Assembly (NCBI GenBank): GCA_932521025.1
Contig: OW051469.1
Coordinates: 6,398,398-6,462,397 of the forward strand
Direction of reading: 5' to 3'
Length of the DNA: 64,000 nt
Origin: Oscheius onirici
Lineage: Eukaryota > Nematoda > Chromadorea > Rhabditida > Rhabditidae
Below are positions 38,820-51,207 of this stretch, piece after piece; the first letter of the stretch is position 1, and every line of letters begins with the position of its first letter. The position numbers and the translations under genes were made by a program. Under the pieces are notes generated by a model. That model was not told the DNA's origin, made no database searches, and worked only from the letters and a program-made list of their open reading frames with translations.

Positions 38820-39990
38820 AAGTCTATTTAGAACCCTGTTGTGACGTTTTAACAACCTAATTCTACTATTCTGTAAGTTGTCTAAATTCAGCCCTGAGAG
38901 AGTTGTAAACAATCAAGACAAACTCCTACATATTTTGTTCGTAAATGAATTAAAGTGTTTTGTCTCACAATGTCTAAAAATACTCAAAAACAGAAAAACT
39001 TCCTATTACTCTATATTCTGTTGACAGGTTAGGTCCCCATTGGTCCGTAAAGAACAGGGTGCGTAGGGTGACTTCCGGTCCCGGAAACGGTGAAGAAGGT
39101 CAACTTTCGAGCGCAGTAGTCATTCTCCGCGTCTCCCTAGAGCAACTTCCTTCAAAATATGACGTGAGGGTGGGATCATCTCTTCTGGGACCATTATGAC
39201 TTATGACCTACACGTCAGTTCCTATTTTATCTCGTTCTGAAACAGAATCTCTTCAATTGAGAGCAAGTTTCAGGGCACTTTTAATAGATGGATTCGTCCG
39301 GATAGTCATCCCTTGACGTCACAAAAAATGTCCATTCGCGATCATCCCTGGCTCAGCACATCTTGTCCCCACGATTGGTCGTTCTTTCTGCTGTCCTCGT
39401 TTTTTAAAGAGAGGGAGCGTGCAAAATGTTTTGGTATTTCTCACTCGAGTCTCTTTGGTAATTACCATCTTCGGGTCACGGATCAAAGAGCAACCCTCTC
39501 TCTTTTTACAATGGTCCCGCCGACGCCAATCTATCCCTGTTTGGGTACTGGTTACACTTGTGTCTTTCGCCTCTTTCTACTCAAGATTGGTACCGTAGTC
39601 TGTGAGTCAAAGAAACAAAGATACAAAACTCAGTGCTCACAGTATTGATATGGGCTGTTTTACGGGCGGCGACTCTTTTGAGGTCGATGAACTGTCGATT
39701 CTCAAGAGATAAGACAGGTCACTGTAATGTACATTTATTTTCCGGTGCATTCTATGTGCAAATTTCTAGCGTTAACACATCTTCTTTGGTAGTTCTCTGT
39801 CGGACGGAGTCAATCATTTTTCTCTGATTGTTAGAATCCTATTCACGGACCCCAGACATTTTCCACTCCTTGGTCTTATCAGGCATCTACACCTGCATTT
39901 AGACGTCGCTAATTGATGAAATTAGACTGTAATCTACTTTTCTCTCCATCGTCAGAAGTTTTTTTTCATAGCCTCCCTCACTTTCAGCGG
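38820..39990. other. Unassigned intergenic region
   Basis: Downstream of the collagen gene and upstream of NAGLU. A Phe/Leu-rich plus-strand frame at 39313-39648 has no recognised features. No repeat was identified. Confidence 0.35.
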
Positions 39991-42784
39991 ATGCTTTGGC
40001 TTCTGTTTCTCCCGACAGTCCTCAGCCAACTATCGCCATCCAACTTCTACTATCCCTTCCCCACAACAGATTTCCAAGCGGTCAAGGATGTTGTGAGCCG
40101 GTTGCCACCATGGGTATGTTCCACTTCTTGAGTCTTACAGAACATATTCAGATATCTCAAGAGCTTTCTCTTGAGCTTGACATGGAGATCAGTCCGAATA
40201 GAGCAACGTTGACAATAGAGGGGAATGACATACATCTTCAAGGAGGAAGTGGCTCGGCTATTCTTTACGCTCTGAATGTAAGTCTTGTGGAGCCAGTGAG
40301 AGACAATCGTTTACATATGGTTCTAGAAAGACAAATATTTTCAGCAATATCTTCGGACCTACTGTGACACCCATATCAGCTGGGATGGAAACACTTATAG
40401 TAAAAGCTGTGATGTACCGAACGGAATCGAGATTCATTATCACGCTCCACAGTGAGTTTTCAGTACTTGCCGGACAATGAAACGGGTTCAGAGTTCGCTA
40501 CTTTGGAAATCCGTGCACATTTGCCTATTCCTTTGCCTGGTGGAAGTGGGAAGATTGGGAGATGTTCATTGATTGGCTGGCTCTCAGTATGTTTCGTGTT
40601 TTAACAGTAGCAAATTTTGTAGACGGCTTCAACATGGTTCTGGCCCCGATTGGACAAGAAACCCTTTGGAGAGATCTGTTCCTTGATATGGGACTCTCTC
40701 GCACTGATCTGGATGACTACTTTACCGGGCCAGCATATCTGCCCTGGCACAGAATGGGAAATCTCAAGGGCTTGGCCGGTCCGGTCTCTGACCAGTTTTT
40801 AGACGCTCAGTTAGAGTTGAACAAAATGATTGTGACCCGAATGGCCAGTCTTGGTATTATCCCCGTGCTGCCTACTTTTGCTGGTTTCGTCCCTGACGCT
40901 TTAGTCAAACTTCATTCTGGAAAGAAGTCTTGGGAGAAGCAGTTTGTTCGAAACAGCTGTTGGGACGGATTCAACGAGACCTACAGCTGTCTCGCTTCGG
41001 TCAGGCCTCAAGAAGAACTGTTCAATAAAATTGCTACCAACTTCATGGAGAGGGTCAGAAATTAATTTGAAAGATCACTTTTTATTTTCAGCAAAAGGCC
41101 GCCTACGGTGAGCTCTACCACGTCTACAGTGCCGACCCAATGAACGAGATTCCAATGCGACTTCAAGACTTCAAATATCTCAAGGATCTGTCGCTTTCAG
41201 TTCATACTGGCTGTACCAACGGAGATCCCGAGTGTATTTGGTTAGGATCTGCTCTCACTTTCGAAAAAGCAACTTTAGGCTTCTCCAATCCTGGACATTC
41301 TCTTACGACAAATGGCCAAAACCTGCTGTGAAGGCCTTCCTCAGTGGTGTTCCGATTGGCCGTCTACTGGTCTTGGATCTCTTCGCCGAGCACTATCCTC
41401 TCTACAGCCACATAAAGAACTTTTACGGACACGCCTTCATCTGGTCCATGCTGCACAACTTTGGCGGAAACACGGAAATCCGCGGCAACATCAAGCATCC
41501 GAACAAGCACTATCAGGTCGCCAAAACGACTTCGACGACCATGGTCGGTGGTGGATTGACAATGGAAGGAATCCAGCAGAACTATATGCAGTATCAGTTC
41601 ATGGTTGACAGAATCTGGGCCTCGAAGATGATCGATACCGATCAATGGTTAGTTGCTGGAATTTATAACAAAACCAGCCGTCTACGACGGCTTTCACCGC
41701 CCTTGCGCCTACGGCGCTCAAGTACGTAACAACGGCCGTCCAAATTTTGACACCATCGCGCTTTAGATAGTTTAGATTCACCCAGACGCGTTCCCCTCAA
41801 AAAAACTAAGATAAAAGATTAATATGACAATACTTGACATGTTACGCTAGTCTCGACAACTGTGCGGACACCACTACAGACAGACAGACAGACACCATTG
41901 CACTTTAGTAAAGAAAGATGGGTCTTCAGGGTTGAGAGATTTGCCATCTCTCGCTACCAGGGCAACTTCACAGTTCTTGTCGAAGCCTGGAAGGTGATTG
42001 CTCAGACCTTTTACGCTCAGCCACTGAACAAGACTGATATCTTGAGGAATGGCAACCGATTCGAGAACTTCATCCTGAAGAGGCCGAAACTCCTTGAGAA
42101 CTTTGATGTAGAGAACGAGAGTATAACTGAACCAAATTTCTTTTCAGTACTGGTTCAATATCGAGTATCTGGAAGGAATTGTGGAGCGGTTTGCTGTGAT
42201 GGCTAATCAGATGAAACAAAATCATCTCTTCCAGTTGGTTCTCCTTTTGAAATGTACAAAAAGTGACTTTCAGAATGGACTACAACGATTTCCGTCGCGA
42301 GCTGTTGCTCTACAAAATGGCAAACGACTACGTGATTCGCATAACTGAGGCTGTCGGCCTCAGCGACAAGGTCATGCTTCATGATGCTTGTGAAGTTCTT
42401 CAAGCCAGCTTTGAGGAACTGTACACATTGGCCAACTATGACCTGGAAGAGCAGCTCGGTTGGTCTTGACCTCTGTCGAAACAAAGCGAAAATTTAGAAG
42501 ACGTTCGAGGCTGGGGATCGGATGCTGCCGAAGGAGAACACTTTGCCGAAGGAGCTCGTCAACTTGTCTCTATTTGGGGACCGAAAGGAGAGAATCTCGA
42601 CTATGCCCATCGAGCATGGAAGGGAGTAATTGACAAGTATTACGCTCCAAGATGGAGATATTTCTGCACTTGGCTTGGTACAACTGACTCAATTGGAAAC
42701 AGAACGGCGTTCGAAAGAGAGCTCTTCAACAATGTGGAATCCGTCTTTGTGACGCTTGGTGATGCCAACTTTGCTTATGATTAA
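39991..42784 (+). CDS. NAGLU: Alpha-N-acetylglucosaminidase (GH89)
   Basis: A lysosomal exoglycosidase of family GH89 that removes terminal alpha-GlcNAc from heparan sulfate. The start follows CTTTCAGCGG. A signal peptide (MLWLLFLPTVLSQLSPSNF) leads into the small N-terminal domain. The catalytic barrel carries WEDWEMFIDWLAL, NGFNMVLAPIGQETLW, FTGPAYLPWHRMGNLKGLAG and LPTFAGFVPDAL. SADPMNEIP has Glu at the position of human E316. LLVLDLFAEHYPLY has Glu at the position of E446. FIWSMLHNFGGN follows. The C-terminal helical domain includes LDYAHRAWKGVIDKYYAPRW. Both presumed catalytic acids are present, so the enzyme should be active. The intron at 41648-41929 carries copy B of the 245-bp repeat. 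AATAAA at 42793. Confidence 0.95.
41672..41919. repeat. Intron-resident repeat, copy B
   Basis: A 248-bp core from AACCAGCCGTCTACGACGG to CACTTTAGTAAAGAAAGAT, matching 21457-21699. It lies in the sense orientation of NAGLU, inside the intron 41648-41929. It differs from copy A by scattered substitutions and small indels, for example one extra CAGA unit. Confidence 0.9.
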
Positions 42785-42792
42785 CTGATATT

Positions 42793-42798
42793 AATAAA
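42793..42798 (+). terminator. Poly(A) signal, NAGLU
   Basis: AATAAA nine bases after the stop codon. Confidence 0.6.
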
Positions 42799-43083
42799 CC
42801 GTTAATTTAAGTGAGGAGCCTTGCTTTTTTTCGCATGGAAAACTATTTTCTGTCTCTTCCAATTATTGAATTTCCATTCGAAATTGGAAATTCAGCTGTT
42901 TGAAAAGGCGCTATTTATGTTTCAAACTTTTAGCGCGATATTGGAAAGTCCTGTGTTGTTTTGGTCATCTCTCATTTTCTCTTCATTGTTTTCTGCTTTC
43001 TTATATGGTTTATTCAAAAAAAAAAAAGGAGAGCTCGACCGTAACCCATTTATTTCCGCGCGAGACCCTTATAACATGGAAAC

Positions 43084-43304
43084 TGTTGTGTCCTGCGATT
43101 TATCACGGGATTCAAGGGCAACACAGGTTTAGTTTATGTAGCTTTATTCAGCCAAAAGATAAACAATGAGCAGCTAAAGAGCCGGAAAGAATATTATGCT
43201 CAAGTGACAGGAGAACCAGGGAAACTGGGCGCCGAAGGTAGCGTGGCGAGACCCATTACAGTAAAGACGCGGGAATTCAAATGAGAAATGAGCACATTAC
43301 AACA
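43084..43304 (-). repeat. 3' LTR of deleted retrotransposon
   Basis: A 221-bp direct repeat of 45106-45330, with ends TGTTGTGTCC...CATTACAACA. Relative to the minus-strand coding sequence this is the 3' LTR. A purine tract (AAGGGAGG on the minus strand) abuts it as polypurine tract. The flanking GAAAC at 43079-43083 matches 45331-45335. Confidence 0.9.
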
Positions 43305-43435
43305 CCTCCCTTGTTAAATGAGGAGCGACGGAATAAAGAAGACAGAACATCGTCGATGGAGGTGGCTTACTTGTGCTGGCGTCTTCTTGGCTGTGGAGTT
43401 GGCGAGAAACGGTCTATTGGCTTCCGGTTACGGGC

Positions 43436-44455
43436 TCATCTTCTGGGAGATGGCTGGCGCGGCTGGTCAGGAGATGGCTGATGGCGGAGAGGAGACATCG
43501 CAGGCGGAACTGGCAGCATCGGAGTCCTCGGGGCGACATCAGGAGCTGGAGCAGCAGCGGAGACATCAGGATTCGGCAGTACGAAGGTGGAGATCATCGT
43601 GTTGAGCCAGTTTCCGTGAGTATTATCTTTGTTTTTACTCTTTTCAGAGCTTTCAACTCGACGTAACTGGTTGGCGTGTGATTTAACAACTTTGTCAGAT
43701 GCTTCTATCTGGTAATTCACGTTGCCAAGACGTTTGATGACGATTCCGGTATCCCAAAACCAATGATTACCGGAATAACGCTTGAATTGGACTTCTGATC
43801 CAATATCGTATTCACGATTCTTCGTTCCGTGCTTCTGGTTGAAGTATTTCGAGGCTGGAGAATCGACTTTGTCAGAAATCATCGTTGCTTTCTGACTTGA
43901 GATCGAGATGTATTCTCATCTTTCGGCCAAGAAACAATTCTGAGGGAGACTTTCCGTTCAGGATTCTCGACGGAGTCGAACGATAGGTTCGTAGGAGCAA
44001 GTTTAGCTGATCTTGAGGGCAACCCCCTTCGCCGTTAAGTTTTTCAATCCTCGTTTGAAAATATCGACGAACCGTTCAGCTTGTCCGTTAGACTGCGGAT
44101 GATACGGTGCAGTCCTTGTGTGAGAAATTCCGTATTTCTTGCACATATCGTCAAATTCAGCCGACGTGAACTGGGTTCCGTTGTCGCTGACGATCAATTT
44201 GGGAAATCCGTAAGTTGCAAACCATTTTTCTAATGTTTTTACGGTATTTTTCGCGGTTATGGACTTCAAAATTTCAATTTCAGGCCATTTAGATAGCGAA
44301 TCGACACACACGAAGTAGAAGTATTTGTCAATTGAGCCAACGAAGTCGATGTGGATTCGCTCCCAGACGTTTTCAGCGGTTGGCCAAGGACTAAGTGGAA
44401 CCTTGGTAGGAGTTTTGAGGTTTGATTGACAATTTTTACATTTGCGAATTGTTTG
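43436..44455 (-). pseudogene. Integrase fragment, frameshifted
   Basis: The minus strand carries the zinc-motif remnant (CKNCQSN), then HIDFVGSIDKYFYFVCVDSL, IVSDNGTQFTSAEFDDMCKK and YHPQSNGQAERFVDIFKR, which are retroviral-type integrase core motifs with catalytic D, D and E positions. The frame shifts at about 44030 and returns near 43885. The middle part reads DQLNLLLRTYRSTPSRILNG in another frame. The C-terminal part (YFNQKHGTKNREYDIGSEVQ and so on) ends in a Pro/Arg-rich tail at 43436. Two compensating frameshifts and the missing upstream pol make this nonfunctional. Confidence 0.85.
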
Positions 44456-44826
44456 AAACAACTTTCGTCCAACATTTCCAGCAAGACTCTGGTTCTGGTC
44501 TTTACATCGAGTTTTTCACCGTCAACGGTGAGAATCTGACCATATCTATTGAACCATCGTGGAAATGTCTTTTCCGATTCGGGATCAAAGATGAACGGAT
44601 GAATTCTACGTTCGATTTCACTCACAAGCTGCGTCATAGGTCGTTCGCGTGGAGCAATAGGTAGATTTGGACTGTTCTGAGATACTTCCTCAGCGTTTTC
44701 ACTTACAGCACTCGTGTTGTTTGATGTTGACAGGTTACCTATCATGTTTACCAGCGATTCTGTCTGCTGTCTCATCAAGGCCATTTCTGAATCATGGTTT
44801 TCACTCATTTGCTTGGAACTTGCCAA
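44450..44826 (-). pseudogene. Gag fragment of the LTR element
   Basis: The minus strand from ATG 44826 encodes a gag-like N-terminal region with PFIFDPESEKTFPRWFNRYG and TRVLLEMLDESCFKQFAN, similar in style to Ty3/gypsy gag. It breaks off where integrase sequence begins in another frame, so the gag C-terminus, including any zinc knuckle, is lost. Confidence 0.75.
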
Positions 44827-45105
44827 ATGATTTTCATTTTGCTAACGACGTTTAGCAGTGCCCGGGGACGCTAAATCAGCAGTAGTTTGTTTTTGTCGTG
44901 ACTTACGACGTTTTTACCGGCTGAAATTAGGTTTTGTGACTGTTGTTTGTAAATCAGCTGATTTGTGCTAATTTCAGTCGATTCTACAGTGATTCTATTT
45001 GTGGACTGGACCCAAAATCACTGCAGAAATTTTGTTTCCAAGAAGATTTGTGAAATCGCAGATTCTTTCTACGGTTTCCAAGAGAAACGAATTCCTGATC
45101 GCCAA

Positions 45106-45330
45106 TGTTGTGTCCTGCGATTTATCACGGGATTCAAGGGCAACACAGGTTTAGTTTATGTAGCTTTATTCAGTCAAAAGATAAACAATGACAATGAGCA
45201 GCTAGAGCCGGAAAGAATATTATGCTCAAGTGACAGGAGAAACAGGGAAACTGGGCGCCGAAGGTAGCGTGGCGAGACCCATTACAGTAAAGACGCGGGA
45301 ATTCAAATGAGAAATGAGCACATTACAACA
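45106..45330 (-). repeat. 5' LTR of deleted retrotransposon
   Basis: A 225-bp copy of the LTR. The primer-binding-like TGGCGATCAGGAATTCG (minus strand) sits immediately inside. GAAAC follows at 45331-45335. Confidence 0.9.
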
Positions 45331-45360
45331 GAAACATAGGATACTCAGCTAAGTTTTCTG

Positions 45361-45396
45361 TTGATTGACCTGACCCGCGAGGGTCAGGTCAATCAA
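45361..45396. repeat. Perfect 16-bp hairpin
   Basis: TTGATTGACCTGACCC, then GCGA, then the exact complement. It lies 30 bp beyond the retroelement and resembles neither end of it. Confidence 0.85.
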
Positions 45397-45787
45397 ACCC
45401 TGGAAACTTATGGGCGGAGCTAATCAGAGACTTGGACAAATGGAGGACTAGCGACAGGACGTCTTTTTATGTCTTTTGTAATTTACCAGCACCATGTTTG
45501 TTTCTCATAAAGGGCTGAGCGTGGTTATCTGTAAAACTTAGGCAATCATAAACTGAATGGAGAACATTCGCTTGGGAACTTAGACCAGTCAGACACTCTC
45601 TTCTTGTAGAGTCGCTGGTCAAAGAAACCCAGCCAAAGGCGTTTGTTACGTTATTTTTTTAATATCACCAAATGTTTGTCAATCATGTTTTCAGCCATTT
45701 ACAACGCATTCACAAAGTCAAAATAGATAAATGCTTTCTAATCTTTCAATGTTGTGAACTAACCTGATATGCTACGTCTTTTTTCAG

Positions 45788-46934
45788 ATGTCCGAGAAGG
45801 TTTCGAGCTTAGAAGTCAAGCCGGACATTACGCGGCCAAGATATGACCAGAAAACCTACCTCGGACGTGCGAAACACTTCTTCACGGTCGCCAATCCGCT
45901 CAACCTCTTTGTGAGCGAAAACGTCTTGGACAAATGCAAGAAAATCGTCGTAGATTACAAGTACGCCGTTTAGTTTTATATCTGAAAAATATTTCAGGAT
46001 GGGCGTAGTTGATCCCGATATAACAGTGGATGAGCTATGGAGAGCCAAGGAGCTCTACGATTCGGCTTTTCATCCCGATTCCGGCGAAAAAATGTTCATT
46101 TTGGGACGGATGTCGGCTCAAGTCCCTTGCAATATGCTTATTACGGGAGGAATGCTCACTTTCTACAGGTCGGTTGTGCTTTCTAGCTCGGAAACGTATT
46201 GCAGGTCATTCAAAGGAGTCGTCTTCTTCCACTGGCTGAATCAGACCTTCAACGCGTGTGTGAACTACACCAATCGAAGTGGACCGAATGCCGTCACCCC
46301 GGAACGTCTTCTGGTCTCTTACTGTTGCGCAACTGGAGGAGCTCTTGCCGTCGCCTTGAAGTTAAATTCCATGGTCAAGAATGCTCACGGACTCGCTGGC
46401 CGTCTAGTACCCTTTGTTGCTATTACGCTAGCTAACACCATCAACATTCCGATGATGAGGAGCCTGTAAGTTACCTCTTTTCGTCTTCACAATCAGCTCA
46501 ATTCAGTGAGTTCGAGAAAGGAATCGAGCTGCGTGCCGAGAAATGTGGAGCCGTGTTGGCAACTTCTCAAAACGTCGCTGTCGTGGCTTCGGCACAAGTT
46601 GTCGTTTCACGTGTCCTAATGGCACTTCCCTATATGGTCATGACCCCGATTATTATGAATTCTATCGCTAAAACTCAATTCTATAAGGTTAGCTTTCCTA
46701 TAATTTGGAAAACTCGAGTTCTAGTCGAGAACTTGGATCGCTGCTCCTCTCCAGACGGTCATCTGCGGTATTCAGCTCACATTCACGACTCCGGCCTGCT
46801 GTGCCCTCTTCCCTCAACAGTCCAAGCTCACAATCACACCTCAATCGCCCGTCTACGTCGAAGAATCCGTCCGAAAGCGCCTCTGTGCAGTCAACAACGA
46901 GCCCGTCAAAGTTTGGTATAACAAGGGACTGTAG
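45788..46934 (+). CDS. SFXN: Sideroflexin
   Basis: A mitochondrial inner-membrane carrier of the SFXN1/3 type (serine transport in mammals). It starts directly at TTTTTTCAG|ATG. Blocks in order are [60 protein letters not shown] and [20 protein letters not shown]. Then come [20 protein letters not shown], a segment of small residues including [30 protein letters not shown] and [18 protein letters not shown]. The C-terminus, [20 protein letters not shown] and [20 protein letters not shown], completes the family pattern. The HPDSGE motif is the family hallmark. Introns are small. AATAAA at 46984. The exact paralogue is not assignable. Confidence 0.94.
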
Positions 46935-49421
46935 ATTTGTTTCTTTTTAAAAAGTTTTGTTAAATTTTCAGTAATAATGTGTCAATAAAAGCCTGGAGCA
47001 ATTGCACTAATCAAATGCCTCCTATTTGGGATACAGATCAAATAACCGAGGCTTCCAGGTGCCTCTGCAGAGCGCGTAAAATATAAGAGCTGCCAGTCGT
47101 CATTGGGGGCATTTGTGTCGAGTCTCCCTCGGGGCGAAGGAATCGGCTCTTTTCCTCCGAGTGGCCACCCTCAACTTCTTGATTTCTTTTTCTTTGGAAT
47201 CAATGGGCGCTCCGTAATGAGAGAAAGAGTCAATTGGTGACCACGCCCTACAGAGTCCGGAAGGACCATTTCCGCCTGGTCGGAGACGTCCGGACGCTGT
47301 ATCCATTCCCTCAGCACTTTCCGGTCTTTTCGGGCTTGGACTTTTTGGCGCGATTATGGTGACGATTTCAAACTTCGTTAGGAAAAAGCCAGTTATTCTC
47401 AATGGAGGGAGGAACTCTAAATGGAGGGAAGAACCAGATATTTCTCTGGTTTCTAGCTTTCTGTGTAAGTGCAAAATCATATTTTGCCAAAGTCTCAAGT
47501 TCGACAATGACGTGTTGTGCCGATAAATTCTTGTTCCTGCAAATTGTCTCTTTATATGAAATGTCTCCAAGTACCAGATGCACCTGCTTTCCTCTCTAGT
47601 GTTACTCTCACAGAGTCCCTTTCTCTCCCAGGCATTCTAGTCTCCGCGGCAACGCCGTCAATCCTAAGAGACCTGAGCTCCTCTTTTTCATCCACGGAGA
47701 CCCTACAATTAGTTCGTCAGTTCAAACAAAGGTTTCAATGGTTTTAGGGTCTTCACCTGTTCAAAATGCCTTCAGAACTTTTTGTCTATGAATTCATTCT
47801 TTGTCGAAGCCTCCAAGAGCTTGGTTCGTTTAGCTGGCTTTTTTCTGGGTTGCGAAAATGCCGAATGATTACTCTCACAGACAACTCAAAATGTCCTTTT
47901 CATTTTATTGAAATGTTTCTCGCAACTTGACACAGTTCTCTAGAACATGAGCTCAGAACTATGATCTTTTGTCCGCAAAACGGTCGGATAAGTCACAAGT
48001 CCCTGACAAACACTAACACTAATCGAATCTCAGCGTGTCTTTGTCCTAAGACGTCTGATCCAGTCTCTTTTTAGGAGATCTGTTTGGATACTAGACTCTC
48101 CCCTCTCTCAGTGAGTTATCGAATATGTAAGCTGTCCCCCTCCGGTCCTTATTCTCTCGTCATTGTTGTCGGTTAATCTGTCTGTGAGTAAGCGACGCAA
48201 TCTCCTTTTTGGACCGATTTTACGTGATTCATTGTTCTTTCTACGAAGGCTAATCCTTGGAATTGGGCCCCTCGCCTCTCTCTTTGCGCACAACCTGTCC
48301 ATTCCTTCCAATTGTATTATCGCAGAGCCTAGAGTCACTCCGAGTCCTCTATTATGGTGAACACCCGTCTTTGCTGAAAGAGCGGCTATTAAAAAGTTGA
48401 CTACTGCTAAAAACGGCTCGTAGATGATACACATGCATTTGACATTATTCCGGATGTGACACCGGCCCAGTTAAGCCCAAACGCTCACTTCCAGACACTC
48501 TTACGCCCATCAATGACTCTTGTAGAGAAATAATAGAAAGTCCTAGTTTCGAAGCCTTTTCCGGTAGAAGGGATTCACTTTCGACATTTTCGAACAACTT
48601 ATTCGAAATGAAAAGAACGTTTGTCGAACTATCAGTACTCTAATATTACATTTCAGCACAAATCCAATCCAACCAAATAAAGGGTTGTCTAGTTTTAATC
48701 ATTCGGAACAATTGGCATAGCAAAACGTTTGCTACAATCTTTTCTCTTTTTTTTTCTTTACTATTTGGAACCCTTACTTTCTTGTCCTAACTTCTTGAGC
48801 TTCTGCTTCCCAAAAGAACAAAGACATCCGTTTGGCCAAAGTCATTTGAATAAACTTTCTACGAGTCTTGATTGAAACCTCAATGTGCCATTCTCATCAG
48901 TTTCTCATTTCCGTTCGGTTTCCTCGACTTCTCGACTCCCAGACTTTTCTCTCTCAAAATCTCCCACACGACGTACTTTTTATGTGTTGCCGAGTGAGCA
49001 GGAGCGTGTACTCGTCGATTTTTCATCTGTCTGATGAGTTGTTCCGAGAGAGAGGCCATGTGTTGTATTAGGGCGGCCGTGGCCTATGCAATATTGCTCG
49101 TTTGTCTCTCTGGAGACCTCTCTTCATCGTTCGATCTCGTGCACCTTGATGTGGAGCTCCGAGGGAGAGGGTGGAGGCTATTAAAGTCGAGCCAGTCAAG
49201 CGTGTATCAGATTCTAATGCAATTCTTCTCGTGGATTTATCACGCTTCCATGGTTGTTTGTGAATTATTCCAATCTTTCGTTCTTTCTCCCCTTCGTTCT
49301 CTCGACTACAATCAAAGTCTCTCTTTTGTAGCCAGTACGGTAGCTCCAATGTCTTGTTTGCCTTTTTCAAGAGCTTTCAGTCCACGCCCTTTCTCTCGAC
49401 TTACTGTTTCCAGTTCAGACG
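46935..49421. other. Unassigned intergenic region
   Basis: About 2.5 kb. The AATAAA of sideroflexin lies at 46984-46989. A 156-codon minus-strand frame (47100-47570) and several others have no motif or codon signature that persuades me. The right part, pyrimidine-rich, should hold the arrestin promoter. Confidence 0.35.
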
Positions 49422-51207
49422 ATGGACTACATCAGTGCTTTTGACATCCGTTTGGCCAAAGATGTCTACTACGCGGGAGAGAACGTCAGCGGATCTGTAC
49501 TGCTCGAAAATACGGAAAACATCAAGATTAAGGGTGAGTCTCAATCGTCTTCTGAAAAATTCTTCAGGAATTCGTGTGCTGCTTCGGGGAAAAGTCCATG
49601 CTACTCTCAAGGTAGTAAAGTCTGGAGAACGAAGAACGATGAAAGATGACCAGTACATAATTGACGAGAAAGTACTGGTCTGGGGCAAGGGTGAGTCTAT
49701 TTTTTCTTGCAAGTGCTAAGCCGAAAACACTCAATTTTCAGACAAGAACGAAGACTGTGAGTCATTGCCTATTTTGGCAAGAGGTCTTCATCAACTTCCT
49801 TTCACCTTCGGCTTGCCACAAAGCACGTTGCCGTGTTCTTTGGAGAGTCGACATGGGACTATTCGATACTACATCAAGGTTCGTTTGATCAAAAGACCAA
49901 AGCCAAGGATCTTTAGGTAATCATCGACATTCCGTACGCGTCGTCGCCCCAAGGAATAAAATACTTTACAATCATCGGTCCTCATCTCGATTGTATGGAA
50001 GAAAAGTATTTGGTGAGTACTAGAGTGAGATTACGAGTAGATACGCCAATTCAAAGCGGCTTGAGGTGTGGGTGCGACAGTTATATTTAGGAGTTTATCA
50101 AAATATGTTGATTCCGGCAGTGATGATACGGATGAGAGAGTCTGATGGAAAGAGTTTTAGGCTCCATTGACTGGGCAAGACCGAAAAGTGACCTGTTGCT
50201 GGTGCTGTCAACGAGGAGCACTCGCCTTACGGGTGACATTAGACAGAACTGCCTATGTCTGCGGAGAAAACATTAGAGTTCGAGCTCAGGTTTATTTTTT
50301 TAAATTTTAAACAAACAAAGGACTATAGGTGGAGAACAGACAGAACTCGCAACAAGTGATCAAAGTAGTGTTGACTCAACACATCGAATATTTCATCGAG
50401 AAAGGTGTCCTCGGAGAGAACAAATCTATTTCTTGCGTAGTCTTTGAACACAAGTAATATCAACAATTTGAGTCCCCTAAAAGATAGACTCAGATCTTCG
50501 GCCATTGCCGCCAATTCTCAGGGCAAATATGACTCGACCCTGGAGCAACCTATTCGTCTGCCCGTCGTTCCGCCCACTCTAATTGGAGCCTGTCGCCTCA
50601 TTCAAATATATTACGTGCTTCGAGTAAGATGTCGTCCTTTTCGGTTCTCAACAGAATTCTAGGCTTGTCTTGAAGACGAAAAGGGAAATGAGAACCTCAT
50701 CTTGGACTTTCCGCTGACTGTGGCCACAGTCCCATACAGGATTCCGAATGGACCAATGCCTCCGATAGAATACGGTACTTTTCTGATGGAGATACAAAAC
50801 CTATTACTTTCTAGAGTACTGTTCCCATCACGTAGAGGGTGGCAAGTACGTCTCTCCCGAGTTCAGGCTCGGTCAAGTCTACGACGGAGAAACGGACGAG
50901 ATCAGTAAGGAGGAAGAGGTCGTCCTTTACCGACCAATTTATGCGAAACTGTCCGATCGACGGGTCGGATCTCCACAGTACACGACCAAGGATCATCGGG
51001 GATCTGTTAGTTTCCCTGAAAATGGGTCAAACGAAACCTTGTTTTTAGTTCACCAAGATTCACGACAGTTGTCAGTCCATCGTGACAGAATCAAACGGAA
51101 CTCGACGTCGCAGTGTCGTTCTTCAGTCGCCTCTGCTCGGACAACAGTCTCTCTCGAAGCAGAACCTTCGTTCGGAGGAAGACGATCCTCTTCTTAAAAA
51201 AGCCTAG
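49422..51207 (+). CDS. Alpha-arrestin (ARRDC-like)
   Basis: An arrestin-domain protein that acts as an adaptor for ubiquitination and trafficking of membrane proteins. The start follows TTACTGTTTCCAG. The N-terminal arrestin fold reads FDIRLAKDVYYAGENVSGSV, GIRVLLRGKVHATLKVVKSG and HQLPFTFGLPQSTLPCSLES. GTIRYYIKVIIDIPYA is the conserved RYxIK-type block. The C-terminal arrestin fold includes VTCCWCCQRGALALRVTLDR, AYVCGENIRVRAQVENRQ and PLTVATVPYRIPNGPMPPIE. The tail contains LYRPIYAKLSD and ends SEEDDPLLKKA, an acidic dileucine motif expected to bind clathrin adaptors. No clear PPxY motif was seen; PPIEY is the nearest. AATAAA at 51360. C. elegans has many arrd paralogues, so no symbol is given. 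Confidence 0.88.

Larger units (their letters stand above)
43084..45330 (-). mobile_element. Internally deleted Ty3/gypsy-type LTR element
   Basis: A 2.25-kb element with two LTRs, a 5-bp GAAAC target duplication, a primer-binding-like TGGCGATCAGG just inside the 5' LTR, a polypurine tract, a gag start and an integrase end. Protease, reverse transcriptase and RNase H are missing: gag runs directly into integrase near 44450. It is therefore non-autonomous. LTRs differ slightly (221 against 225 bp, mainly an ACAATG indel), so insertion is not extremely recent. It lies between NAGLU and sideroflexin. Confidence 0.9.

Noticed and set aside
47100-47570. 156-codon minus-strand frame
   Set aside because: No motif, and overlapped by other frames; intergenic between sideroflexin and arrestin.
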